Position numbers and translations under genes: made by a program. A DNA stretch of 44,177 nucleotides from Batkoa obscura. Its lineage: Eukaryota > Entomophthoromycota > Entomophthoromycetes > Entomophthorales > Batkoaceae. This document shows, piece by piece, positions 1 through 10,526 of this stretch (its first letter is position 1; the number at the start of each line of letters is the position of its first letter). The stretch covers positions 1-44,177 of the forward strand of contig JASVEC010000134.1 of NCBI GenBank assembly GCA_030770535.1. The letters are read 5' to 3'. Under the pieces are notes generated by a model that worked only from the letters and a program-made list of their open reading frames with translations, was not told where the DNA came from and ran no database searches.

Positions 1-247
1 TATATGAAATTTTATAGTTATACTGATTAGATTTTTGATTTTATTTATATCAATCTATATTAATTACTCATATTACTTAAAATAGTTTATAATTTATTAT
101 CATTAATGAATGAATCGGATACTTTATTCCATTAGAATTTTTGTTAAAGAATTATATCATACGTCATCTTTAATTCTCGAAAAATAGAGTAAAACAAAAA
201 AATAAAACAAAAATTTTTAAAACCTTTTTAAAGATAAATTCACACTA

Positions 248-1192
248 ATGTTAATAACTAAAGTAATAAAACGGAAACTAAAACTACAAAGTTGTAATAT
301 ATTAGCTAAAAGCTATTATTCCATCAAATCCCAACCGATTCAAAGTATAAATTTATTAAAAGATATACGTGAACAGTTTCGTTCATATGGACAAGAAGGT
401 TCATCAAAAATAGAATTAGATATTGATAGCAACCCTTCAATTATTACAATTACATTAAACAATCCCAAGAGTTACAATGCATTTACAGGTAAAATGATGG
501 CTGAATTGGCGGATGTTGTGGATACTATAGAGACAATGACTAATTCTGAAAATACCAGCTATGTGGGTTTAATTTTATGTGGTAAAGGCAGTAATTTTTG
601 TTCTGGTTTGGATTTAGGTATTGCTAAGGAGGAACTCACCACCTCTTCTTCTGGGAATAAATTAAGTTTATTAATGCAAAATACATTGGAAAGATTAAAT
701 CAATTACCATTAATAAGTGTAGCTGCTATCAATGGTTATGCATTAGGTGGTGGAGCAGAAACTAGTACATGTACAGATTTTAGAGTAGGAAGCCAAGATA
801 GCAACGTAAGTTTTGTCCATAGAAAGATTGCAACGGTTCCTGGATGGGGTGGTGGTAAAAGATTAATGGACTTGATGGGAAATAAAAAAGCATTATATTA
901 TATTGCTTCAGCAAAATCGATATCTCATGAAGATCAACAATTTTTTGATAAGATTGTAGAGAAGGGAAAAGCAGTTGAGGGTGCAATAAGGTTTCTTAAC
1001 AAATTTATTTATGATCCAAATGGTAGTTTAATAAGATCTCAAAATGTTCGAAATATTAAAAAATTAATGAATAATTTGAAGGGAACTAGTAATGAAAGTG
1101 AACGATTAAAAATTGAAACGATGCATTTTAATGAAGCTTGGGGATCAGAAGCGAATTTATTAGCTGTTCAAAAAGCTAATAAAAAGAAATAA
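248..1192 (+). CDS. Ethylmalonyl-CoA decarboxylase-like protein (ECHDC1 type, crotonase fold)
   Basis: An intact 314-residue crotonase-superfamily protein. The oxyanion-hole segments are visible as FCSGLDL (about 117-123) and NGYALGGGAE (162-171), followed by SFVHRKIATVPGWGG (188-202). The stretch MQNTLERLNQLPLISVA and the C-terminal AWGSEANLLAVQKANKKK resemble animal ECHDC1 more than ordinary enoyl-CoA hydratases. ECHDC1 decarboxylates ethylmalonyl-CoA and methylmalonyl-CoA formed as side products of acetyl-CoA carboxylase, so it is a metabolite-repair enzyme. The first 30 residues are rich in Lys and hydroxylated residues with no acidic residue, like a mitochondrial presequence; animal ECHDC1 is mostly cytosolic. 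The start is the first ATG after an A-rich leader. No introns are evident. The family is confident; the exact substrate is inferred from similarity, and a generic enoyl-CoA hydratase is the alternative. Confidence 0.85.
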   Translation: MLITKVIKRKLKLQSCNILAKSYYSIKSQPIQSINLLKDIREQFRSYGQEGSSKIELDIDSNPSIITITLNNPKSYNAFTGKMMAELADVVDTIETMTNSENTSYVGLILCGKGSNFCSGLDLGIAKEELTTSSSGNKLSLLMQNTLERLNQLPLISVAAINGYALGGGAETSTCTDFRVGSQDSNVSFVHRKIATVPGWGGGKRLMDLMGNKKALYYIASAKSISHEDQQFFDKIVEKGKAVEGAIRFLNKFIYDPNGSLIRSQNVRNIKKLMNNLKGTSNESERLKIETMHFNEAWGSEANLLAVQKANKKK

Positions 1193-2720
1193 AATATAAA
1201 ATAAATGCTAATAGAAATTCTATATAGTTGTTCTTTTTTAAAAATTTCTAACTGATTTTTACTTTGCTTTGTTTTTATTTAAAGTTTTTAAAGGGGTTAT
1301 AAACTCTTAAATACTTTATTAACTCTTTCACTTATTTGCACAGTTTCTATCGATTTACATATTAAATTATGCAATTTTTTAGAAATTAGGCTAAAGAATT
1401 TAGCATGCACAGTTAGGAGTAGTCATCTAAAAATAAAATTGATTCAATGCTATTACAAAAATTTTAAAAAATTAAGCCAATCAAGTAATTGATTGACTTT
1501 ATAAGTAACTATGAATTGATTTATAGTAGAAGGGGTTAATATATGAAAATGAAAGTGATTTATTAATAAGTATTTTAAACTATCATTTGGGTTGCATATG
1601 TGATATTTAGTTAATGTATCAATTTTTGTTTATATTATCTTAAACAAAAGAGTATAATATATTAATACTCAAATATTGATTTTGTACATTTTTTAAATTT
1701 TTTCGAAGACGATTCTATTTATATAAATATCATTCATTATAAACCGAACATTAATTAGTTGTTTAATTTAAGCTTCAAAAACTGGCTCAAATAGATTACC
1801 TAAATTTCTTTTGCATTAATAGGACATATGGAATGTTATTGTAAAGATGACTATAGTAAATATACCAGAAATTAATTCATATATATTTAAGATATTGATA
1901 AGTACAGTATAAAAAACTAGAATCAAATTGATTACTATTTGACCTAGTTATAATCATTTGAAAATCAGCCCATTTGGGCTGATTTTCAAGAAATAGTATT
2001 TTAAATAAAACATAAAAAACATGAATGGTAACTATAAATTTCAATTTTGTATTTTATTTTAACAAATTAATAGTCGTTTGATAATCAAAACTTCTATCAC
2101 AATTTTTTTTATCATGTAACAAAAATAAAAGTATATTAATATTCACCAAATAAATTAAACTAATAATTGTTTACTTATTCGATTCTATTAATAATCCCTT
2201 ATGTTTTATCCCCTTTTTTATATCAAAATTAGCAACTAATTTATCTAAATATTTTTATAATTAACATTATTAAAACATCTAACCAAAAATAGATAATTTA
2301 TAAACAATCCAATTCTTGTTTTTTGTTATTATTTCATTTAGCTATCGATTTCCTATATTTGATTTTTTCATAACTCTAGGACAGACAAATGTTGAATATG
2401 AAAACGTTTTTATAGTTTATAAAATTAACGTGCGATTTTACTTTATTTATGTTGAAATTCAAGCTTAGATATCATAGTTGTGGAAACAGTATTATTTTTA
2501 AAATAGGAATAAAGGAGCACTTTCTTTCCTTTGTTTTATAATGATAACAATAACTATAAAATTATAAATATATTGAATAACAAATAAAAACAATAATAAA
2601 ATTTACTCAAAAAACAACAAGTAAAAACAGTAATAAGATTTTATTAAAAACTTTCAATTTTTATAAGAATACATTCAAGAGAAAAAAAGGTTAATAGCAA
2701 GTAACAAAGATAATAAAGAA
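1193..2720. other. Intergenic region between two convergent genes
   Basis: No open frame with recognisable similarity is seen here. It is the shared 3' side of the ECHDC1-like gene and the small minus-strand gene. AATAAA-like motifs follow the first stop. The one distinctive object is a perfect hairpin, listed separately. Confidence 0.6.
1958..1989. repeat. Perfect 15-bp hairpin palindrome
   Basis: TTGAAAATCAGCCCA at 1958-1972 is followed by TT and then by its exact reverse complement at 1975-1989. It is unusually G+C-rich at its centre for this region and lies between two convergent genes. It could act in transcription termination or RNA processing, or be a tiny foldback-element remnant. 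Confidence 0.85.
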
Positions 2721-3287
2721 TTATAAGATTTGAGTAGTAGACCTTAAACTCGAATTACTAGACCTACGAAAGAATAAAGATAACTTTTGAAATTGTCTGT
2801 GAATTAAATTTTTTTTGGATTTACTATTGTTTTCATTGACTCCATATGTTACCGATTGCTGTAAATTATCGTTATCTTTTTCTCTCGATAGTTTTAAGAT
2901 ACTTGCATCAATCAAACCATCTGAATTTTTTCTAAAATGATTAGATACGCTATTAAATGTAATTGAAGTAGAAACGGAGCCCACTTGAGTTGAAGCATCA
3001 TCTTCTGGTTGATGTTCCAGCCATTCTTCAGCAAATTCATCTAATCGGATATCAAAAAATGGTTCATTTGAATTCTGTTTATTTTCCAATTGAAAGGATT
3101 CAGCTGCTACTAAAGACATGACTAAATATTTTTGTAATCGAAATTGTCGTTGTTCTGCAGTAAACGTATTATATTTTTTATATTCTTCATAATTTTCAAC
3201 AGTCCATAAACTAACTGAATTATTCTTTTCTAAATCCGACATTGCGGCTGTACCACTAACTAAAGGAAAGGAAGGGGAATAAAACAT
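2721..3287 (-). CDS. Small Ser/Asn-rich protein of unknown function
   Basis: An open frame of 188 codons on the minus strand. I do not recognise a family. Residues about 16-70 are the most structured-looking part and are rich in aromatic and charged residues (SLWTVENYEEYKKYNTFT, then EQRQFRLQKYLVMSLVAAESF), suggesting one or two helices. An acidic segment follows (FFDIRLDEFAEEWLEHQPEDD). The C-terminal half is low-complexity Ser/Asn and ends in a basic stretch (HRQFQKLSLFFRRSSNSSLRS). There is no signal peptide and no clear membrane helix. A second Met at position 16 is an alternative start. The length and non-repetitive N-terminal half favour a real gene, but only moderately. Confidence 0.55.
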   Translation of the reverse strand: MFYSPSFPLVSGTAAMSDLEKNNSVSLWTVENYEEYKKYNTFTAEQRQFRLQKYLVMSLVAAESFQLENKQNSNEPFFDIRLDEFAEEWLEHQPEDDASTQVGSVSTSITFNSVSNHFRKNSDGLIDASILKLSREKDNDNLQQSVTYGVNENNSKSKKNLIHRQFQKLSLFFRRSSNSSLRSTTQIL

Positions 3288-3502
3288 TTTTATTTTTTCT
3301 AAAGATTAATTTTATTCAATTTCATTTAGCTTTGTTTATATATTTTTTATTTAACAGTTAATACAAATATAGTAATTTTTAGTTAAATCATAATAATAGA
3401 AGATTTGACTCAATCCACGAGTTTTATGGGGTATTTTTTTACCAATCTTCTTGAAGATTTAGTATTAAAAATTTGGGTAGATAAAAAATTAAACATAAAA
3501 AG

Positions 3503-3551
3503 TTACCAATAGGAGATAATTTAGTGGATTTAATTTTACTCCTATTGGTAA
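3503..3551. repeat. 13-bp inverted repeat with 23-nt loop
   Basis: TTACCAATAGGAG at 3503-3515 and its exact reverse complement CTCCTATTGGTAA at 3539-3551. It lies about 215 bp upstream of the start of the small minus-strand gene, so a regulatory role is possible but unsupported. Confidence 0.75.
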
Positions 3552-3872
3552 TCAAAATTCCTTTCTAACCACTTTTTTTAAACCTTAAACTACTTTAGAT
3601 AATGGCTTGAATATCTTATATTTCAGGGTAAAATTAAGAGGGTTCAAGATTGAATTATAAAATATAAGTTCTTGTTTTTGGTAAATTGCATAAAACAAAG
3701 CAACATAAAGAGACGAATGGATTACATCTCATTTTAAGACTAGATATTTATTAATTGGTTAATTTAAAAGAGGTTCAAGGAGATAATATGGATGCTATGC
3801 TTATCCTTATACTCTATGCAGTCAATTTATTGTATTTTTTAGTTATTGCAATTCTTTTGTGATTTTACTAAA

Positions 3873-4001
3873 TGCTCATTTAAGAGAGAAATTATACTAG
3901 AATCTGGCTGAAATAGATAGATTAGAATTTAAATAGAGGTTTTATAAATAATTGACTTCTAAAAATTACCACTAAAACTATCTCAAAAAAGTTGCAACAG
4001 C
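3873..4001 (+). repeat. Dispersed ~130-bp repeat, copy 1
   Basis: Begins GCTCATTTAAGAGAGAAA, continues with a segment containing ATCTGGCT, and ends with AAAATTACCACTA followed by a run leading to AAGTTGCA. The same order of blocks is found at 20900-21031. The copies are clearly diverged, so this is an old interspersed repeat of unknown class. Confidence 0.6.
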
Positions 4002-4419
4002 TATATAGAACATTAACTAAAGTTTGAAATCTTTTTTTAAAAACTAGCATTATAAATTTCTATTTTAATTTAAGTGCTAGCTTTTTCAAGACATATTAGC
4101 ATTTATTTGGTTAACTTGAAAGATCGAATCTTGGGTGTTAGAAAAGAACTTAATTAAATATGTTTTAAATAAAACCTTTTCATTTAATATGTATCATATC
4201 TTTTAAGTCCTATTAAATTATCTATAAAATAGTTAATATTCTTACCTTTTATTAATTTACTATTATTAGTATTTTATGTATAGCAAAATTCATGTTTTTA
4301 CACTATTTAATGATGTGTTAACCTATAAATATCTTTAATTTATGATATAATTATGGAATTTGTTTAATGCGTTATATGGGGATGTGGTTTTAATATTTGA
4401 ATTGCGAAATAAATAATGT

Positions 4420-5700
4420 GTCATCGGATAATGCCTTAAAACATCTTATCCTCCCTTTTCAATCATCTTCTATGTAGATAAAATTCTATAAATTGAGATA
4501 TAAAGCTATTGAATACAATCTCATTAGCCTTAAGAAGGTAAAATTAAATTAGATAGTTTACCTCAGACTTAGTTTTAATTTACTATATTTGACTCTCCGC
4601 TTACAATCCCTCTATCGAGTTCATCTTGCCTTTAATATGTATAAAGACCTTTTGTTCTTTCAAGGTATATGCAAAATAATTAAAAAACTCTATTTTTAAA
4701 TTCATTAAAATTTTATTCCCCATATTACGCATCAAACAATTTTAATGATTATTTCATTATCTAAGTTTATAAACATATATTTTAACAACTATTTTAATTA
4801 AGTTCAATTGATGTTATTAATAAAATTATTCATTGTTAGTGAAATAAATGGAAGTCTACCTTTTAATGATTTTATTTTATCTTATCTTCCCTTCTTTAAC
4901 TGTATTTTTTACTTGGATTAGCTTATATATATCGTAATAAAATATTATAGGGTTAAATCTTGTTGGGTCTAAAGAAGGTAAAATAGACTAAGCTATTTAT
5001 CTTGGAGTTAGTTTTAATTTGCTAATTTTAATCTTCCTCTTTCAATCTCTCCGTCACTAAATTTACTATTGTAAATAAATCAAGGGGCTTATTCCAAATA
5101 GATAAAGAAATAAAAACCTCTTCATTAAAAGGCATATAATTTAATACAGTTTAAAAATTTTATTTATAATATTATTAGAATCTCATTTCCCCATATTATA
5201 CATTGAGCAATTTAATGGCTATATTGTAAAAACATTTATTTTAAGACTTAATTGAAAATTATTAGAGACAGCTTAATATTTTAATAAAAGTAAAATTTAT
5301 TTTTAAATCAAGAGATAATCTGAATAAAATTCTATCTTTCTTGTCTACTGCTCCCTTAACCACTGTCTTTACATGAGCTTAATCATGTAATTCAAAATAA
5401 AAATGCTAATAAATATCATTTCTCCGAAACCTAAAATAAGACTGATTGGAGTATTGACTTCTGAGTTGGTTTTAGTTCCTTGGTTTTAACTTATTTTTCC
5501 AATTTTTTATCTTTTTAAGATTACTACTATATCACAGGGTAAGTTCCAGATTTTAAAAAAATACTCTTGTGAATAAAACACTCAAGGATCTTTGTTCTTT
5601 AAGATTATAAAATATATATGTTCTTCTTGTCCCACCTCATTTTTAGTTTACTCTCCATTCTGTACTCTTAACTCGGATTAACTTATCTCAGCTATCTTTA
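4420..5700. repeat. Degenerate tandem repeat, period about 440-460 bp
   Basis: Several landmarks recur in the same order. The block AAGAAGGTAAAAT occurs near 4532 and 4972, with a weaker relative near 5430. Each is followed by a TTAGTTTTAATTT-like block and then by a pyrimidine-rich block. A CTTATCTTCCC-like block followed by GGATTAGCTTAT-like sequence recurs near 4440, 4878, 5339 and 5625. Units are strongly diverged and the last is shorter. No coding potential is seen. Confidence 0.5.
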
Positions 5701-5795
5701 TACAGTATTCCAATTTATTTTTGTTTTAAAATATTTCTAAAATTATTTATTTTTAAATATTAAATCTATTGTTTTGTTAATATAAAAAATAATAG

Positions 5796-5895
5796 TAGGG
5801 ATGTATTTTTGTGTTTAAGAATTTTGCTGATAACTTTTCCACTCAAACAGCGCTTAAAAGATGGAAAAAGTAATGAGGCCAAAAAAACTCCCCCA
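5796..5895 (+). mobile_element. GGGGATGT-family MITE, copy 1
   Basis: A ~100-bp element with both terminal blocks and the conserved core (TCAAACAGCGCTTAAAAGAT). Its flanks are not a clear TA pair. 'Plus' here means the GGGGATGTATTTTTGTG end comes first. Confidence 0.85.
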
Positions 5896-5974
5896 GTGTT
5901 AATTATTTTATAAAATTATAATAATTAATTTTTCAACTATAAATATTAAAAATAAATAAGAAAATATATATATA

Positions 5975-6072
5975 TGGGATATTTTTTTTGGTTTCACCAC
6001 TTTTCCATTTTTTAAGCGCTGTTTGAGTGGAATATTGTTAGTAAAATTCTTGAACAAAAAAATACATCCCCA
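5975..6072 (-). mobile_element. GGGGATGT-family MITE, copy 2
   Basis: Inverted relative to copy 1, 79 bp away, with the core TTAAGCGCTGTTTGAGTGG and end ACATCCCCA. It is flanked by TA on both sides. Confidence 0.9.
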
Positions 6073-6230
6073 TATTATTAAATGTTTGAATTTATCATAC
6101 ATTTTTACCATTTGATATTGATATTAGTTTTTTTGTAATTTTTTTAAAGTTGCGTACTTAAAGCATTGTTCATGTTAATAAACAAACAGTAATGAGTTAA
6201 AGAAATAGTAAGCTGGAATTACAGTATATA

Positions 6231-6324
6231 CGGGGATTTTTTTGGTTTCATCACTTTTTCCATTAAGTGCTATTTGGGTGGAAAAATCGTCAATAAAATT
6301 CTTAAACACAAAAATACATTACTT
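6231..6324 (-). mobile_element. GGGGATGT-family MITE, copy 3
   Basis: Slightly short in the core (TTCCATTAAGTGCTATTTGG) and diverged at the right end. TA lies on both sides. Confidence 0.8.
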
Positions 6325-7037
6325 TATAGTGGTAAGGCCTAGATCCATTCTCCAGAAGCTTATTAGCTATAGTATGTTGTTTTTAGTCTGAATAGAGAAG
6401 TAAGAATTCCTTGACTAGGAGAGGTTGCTATTTAGAGACACTCACTTAAGTTGGAAATGGGTTTGGTTGAGATATAAATATTAATTTATAATACTGAAAG
6501 TAAATTGTTCAAACATTTTAAGATGTAATCGATGGGAGACATGAAGCGGATACTTTAATAATAAGTAAAGGATAAGGAAGTTTTTGATCTATTTAAAGGA
6601 AACAATGTTAACGTTACTTCCTGAAATATGAAATCCCTTGACCCATATAGACTGGAGATAAAGACACAAAGAAAAGTGACATGATACTAAATTAAGAGAA
6701 ATATGCCATAAAAGATAGTAAGGATAAGTTTCCTTGCTGCAGGTTTCAACTTGCAGCATAGAGAATTAAACGCTTTGCCCAGCCTTTTGTAAAGCAATCC
6801 CAAGTTTAGTATATAGGATGCAGAACTACGCTGATTCAGGACCCAAGGATTAATACTTGCATCTGACAGCCTTAGTACATGGTAAAGACACTTGTTTATA
6901 CAGTAAACAAAGTTAGCTAATTTGTAGCAAATCAATACCAATAACTACGATTTTGCCATTTTAAAAGAAAACTTTTAGATCTAAAACCTTAGAGACGAAG
7001 AAACATTACTCAATACGAACATAGAAGTTACTTTCTT
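6325..7037. other. Region downstream of receptor pseudogene A
   Basis: Nothing recognisable. A short open frame on the minus strand at 6687-6941 has no similarity I can see to the neighbouring receptors and is treated as chance. Confidence 0.5.
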
Positions 7038-8020
7038 TTAATTGAAACATTTAAAAAATGATTTCTGAATTGGTTGATGGATTGATAAGATAAAACACGA
7101 GGAAGTAAACCCTAAGCATAATATAAGACAGTTGGAATAAAAAGTATGATATATAACGATATTCTTTTGAGTTAAACTCAATAAGACTATTATTAAGTCT
7201 GGCACTAAACATAATGTATAGCTAATCATTATGAAGCTTATTTTTAAGACTAATTTGATTTTTTTCAATCTTAATTAAGTAACTGTTAGTAATTGAGATT
7301 CATTTGAGTTTAGTTGAAATGTAGTTCCTTGATTTCGTTGTACTATTATTGGCCTGTTTGTTCCCCTAATATTTATTAAATTACATAGTCTACTGTTATT
7401 ATCATTGTTGCCAATAAACTGATAGTTAATTGAGGAGAAATTTGGATTTACAGCAGCAGCATTAAGAACAATAGAGGGGTCCATTATTTTGAAATAAATA
7501 AAAGTGATATTTAGATAGCAAAAACAAATAACAGGTGGGCAGAGTATTATTCTAAATGCCACGATTGTGTAGTAAAAAATAAGATAAAGCTTATTTTTCT
7601 TCTCAATACCAAAATTGAGTACACAATAAAGATCTAATTCATGCCATGTATATGAATTATAATAAGCATTCAAGCTAGAAAGCGTCAATGATAATATAAC
7701 AAATAATGATATTAATAGGTAATATCGCATCAGTGCCACTCTTTCACACAAACAAATTTTGATGTAGCTTACAATACTCAATAAAATAGCTAACTCAATG
7801 AAAGTAGAAGCAGAAGTAACTGTCAAGCTAAGATTTAAGGCGCAACACCAAGTTGGATTAGATAGTAGTAATTCATTATCAATTATAGCTATGTCCTACT
7901 TAGTGAATGTTATATGTAAGATGACTGTTAGATAGTAAATAATATCATTAACAATATATTTATTGATAATGATATCATTGATATAGTTAGATAGATGATA
8001 CATTCAATACTCATCGACAT
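7038..8020 (-). pseudogene. Seven-helix receptor pseudogene A of the tandem array
   Basis: A relative of the intact receptors at 9465-10526 and 14604-15659. From the 5' side (8020) it starts MSMSIECIIYL like pseudogene C. It then lacks about 75-90 bp spanning the end of TM1 through TM2 relative to C. It regains the receptor frame at LLLSNPTW and runs through TM3-TM5 (IKICLCERVAL, WHELDLYCV, CYLNITFIYFKIMDPSIV). After the Asn-rich third loop a stop at 7275-7277 interrupts it in frame, and TM6-TM7 follow to HQPIQKSFFKCFN at 7038. The 5' part has further frame damage. The remaining codons still look receptor-like, so the death is fairly recent. There is no mobile element inside it. Confidence 0.85.
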
Positions 8021-8870
8021 TACAAAGTTAAAACCAAAAGTACTTTATTTTTTCATTTATAAATGTTCTGGTTAGTTATACCATTTTAAATTATAATTTA
8101 AAAGTATCTTTTTAAATAGTTATAAGTTTAAATTAAATTAAACCAAATTAAATTAATATGAAAAGACAACTTATATTAGAAATATCGCTAAAAATATTAG
8201 CATTGTTTCATACTTTTAAAAGACATAAATAGATTTTAAATATTTATTAACAGATAATAATAGATAACAATAATAATAATAATAATAATAATAAACTATA
8301 AATGTAAAGAATAACAAAGGTTAAGAAAGGGTGCATAATCTGGCACCTGTATCACTTGTCATTGATCAGCTACGGCTAAGACAAATCCATTTTTACTCAA
8401 AACTTTGATCCAATAAAAAGTGAAAATGTAAATAAACTAGCTTTATACATTATAAAAGAAGCAAGAGAGCTTGTTTAACTATAACTATACTATAAATGAA
8501 ATGAGCTTAGACGAAGACTCATGATACCATAAAAGTATCGATCAGGATATGGTTTAAAAACAAGTTGATAAACTGGATAGTAAGAATGCTACTTTAAAGA
8601 ATGGTGGTGAAGTTAATCAAGGATAGTTGCCAAAAATAATATTTTTTTGAGATAAAGTAGAGTATTATAACTATCATAATATATAACAATAGCTAAAAAT
8701 GTAGTAAGAATAAAGAAACAAGAATAAATGACTAAAAAATGAAGTAATAAAATATAACTTTATGACTTTGGGACAATGAGTAAATACGAGAGGTGACAAT
8801 ATTTAAATGAAATAACCATATTAATAATAAAACTAGCGAAATGAACAATATCTTGACGTTGTTAATAATG
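7918..8870. repeat. Near-identical duplicated tract, copy 1
   Basis: Covers the 5' end of receptor pseudogene A and about 850 bp upstream of it. It is almost identical to 13314-14447. The second copy carries a MITE at 13646-13746, while this copy has the intact site at 8172-8173. It also contains an (AAT)n microsatellite near 8268-8293, shared by the other copy. No gene is seen in it apart from the receptor start. Confidence 0.9.
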
Positions 8871-9464
8871 ATGCTATATTAATAATGATGCTATATTAAT
8901 AATAACAATGAAAAAATATTAAAAAGTCAATGCATCAAAACAATTTAATTATTTACTAAGGGAAGGTTTATTTTAAAAAACTTGAGCTAAATAAATAAAA
9001 ACAAAAGATAAGTTTTTTAATAAGTATAGTTTGATTTTAAATAAAAAAGATTTTTTTGATTTGACACCCGAAAGAATGGGATAATTTATTTAAGAAAATT
9101 AGACTTTAAAAGAGAAAGAAGGCATAGGAAGGTAAGATATTATAAGAATTTAAAAATAATAAGGAAAAAGCTCACTCCAGAAGATCACATAGCAAGGAGG
9201 GGACTAAGCGACTTTTTATTAAACTTGTTTAAAGAGTTTGAATATATTTGCCGCCAAACCAAGAACTCATACCATTCAGCCAGAAGGACTTTAAAAGGTA
9301 GTAGGATTAGGATAGACCCATAATATAGGTTATGAAGATTTCAATGAATGACCCGCACAATGCAGATAACCATAAAAAACAATAAACTCACTCATGTTAG
9401 GGAATATATTGGAAACGAACAAGAAGGATATGTCTTAATGTTTCAGATAATAAAAAAATCTTTT
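8871..9464. other. Spacer downstream of receptor B
   Basis: Starts with short direct repeats of AATAATGATGCTATATT. No coding frame is supported. Confidence 0.5.
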
Positions 9465-10526
9465 TTATTTTATTTTTAACAGCTTTAAAAAACAATCTTG
9501 AATTGGTTGATGGATTAATAAAATAAAAGATGAAGAGGTGACCCCTAAAAACAATATAAAACAATTAGAATAAAAAGTGGTAATTACAACAAAGTTTGTC
9601 TCTGTTAAACCCAATAGGGCTGCTATCACATCTGGTAATAAAAATACCACATAGCCTATCATCACTGCGCTTATCTTCAATGCTAGTTTAATTTTTTTTG
9701 ATCTTAACTGACTAATTGTTAATGGCTGAGACTTGTTTGAAATTAGTTTAAGGACAGTTCCTTGGTTTTGTTGTATTGCCAATGAACTGTTTATTTCCTC
9801 GTTATTTATAAAACTGTAATATACATTAACATCATTATCACTATTATTATTGTTTAATTGATATTTACTAAAACACAGATTCGAATTTATTGAAACAGGG
9901 CTATATACAATAGAAGGGTTCATTATTCTAAAGTAAGCAAAGGTGACATTTGAATAGCAAAAACAAATAATAGGTAAACAGATTAAAATCCTTATTGACA
10001 TGATAGAATAAAAAAACACAAAGTAAGGCTTATTACCTTTGTGAATACTTATGCCTGGTACACAATAAAAGTCTGCTTCATGCCATAAATATGAGCCATA
10101 ATAACTGTGTAAACTAGATAGAAATAGCGATAGTAAAATAGATAATACTATTATTATATAATAATTAATTGGTGCTATTTGCTTATACAAGCAAATTTTA
10201 AGATACCTTATAATGCTCAATAAAGCAGCTAGCTCGATGGAAGTAAGAATGGTAGTAGCTATTAAGGTGAAGTTTAAGGGACAATACCAAGCTGGATCGG
10301 ATACTTGCAATCCATTATCAACTGAAATTATACCATAGTCAGCTATTGCTATATGTAAAATGGATACTACATTGAAAATAATATCGTTGATAGTTATTGT
10401 TGTTATAACTATTAACTCTAAATTGTTTTTTATAGTTAGTTTATTTAATATTATACCAGCTATTAATAAATTCGTTAATAGTGAAATCGTCGAAATCACT
10501 ATGTAGACTATATATTCCATGATCAT
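9465..10526 (-). CDS. Rhodopsin-like (class A) seven-helix receptor B
   Basis: An intact 353-residue protein with seven hydrophobic segments at roughly 5-28, 38-62, 85-110, 122-140, 168-195, 280-307 and 312-338. Class A hallmarks are an Asp in TM2 (D48, in TINDIIF), an Arg-Tyr pair at the end of TM3 (R107-Y108, a reduced DRY motif), and a Cys pair (C82 before TM3, C155 in loop 2) suited to the usual disulfide. The third intracellular loop (about 200-278) is long and Asn/Ser-rich. TM7 lacks NPxxY and ends in LLIHQPIQ, also seen in the receptor at 27226-28524. There is no signal peptide. Ligand and G-protein partner are unknown. It lies between pseudogenes A and C on the same strand. Intact reading across 353 codons beside broken copies implies it is under selection. 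Confidence 0.85.
   Translation of the reverse strand: MIMEYIVYIVISTISLLTNLLIAGIILNKLTIKNNLELIVITTITINDIIFNVVSILHIAIADYGIISVDNGLQVSDPAWYCPLNFTLIATTILTSIELAALLSIIRYLKICLYKQIAPINYYIIIVLSILLSLFLSSLHSYYGSYLWHEADFYCVPGISIHKGNKPYFVFFYSIMSIRILICLPIICFCYSNVTFAYFRIMNPSIVYSPVSINSNLCFSKYQLNNNNSDNDVNVYYSFINNEEINSSLAIQQNQGTVLKLISNKSQPLTISQLRSKKIKLALKISAVMIGYVVFLLPDVIAALLGLTETNFVVITTFYSNCFILFLGVTSSSFILLIHQPIQDCFLKLLKIK

Larger units (their letters stand above)
3288..5795. other. Long gene-free region with decayed repeats
   Basis: No convincing coding frame on either strand. The stretch holds an inverted repeat near 3.5 kb, one copy of a dispersed ~130-bp repeat, and a degenerate tandem array between about 4.42 and 5.7 kb, all listed separately. 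Confidence 0.6.

Noticed and set aside
5908-6111. Minus-strand 67-codon frame
   Set aside because: It runs through a MITE copy and has no protein-like features.
7038-7826. Treating pseudogene A as two small membrane-protein genes
   Set aside because: Both pieces lie in the same frame separated by one stop, and together they align with TM3-TM7 of receptors B and D.
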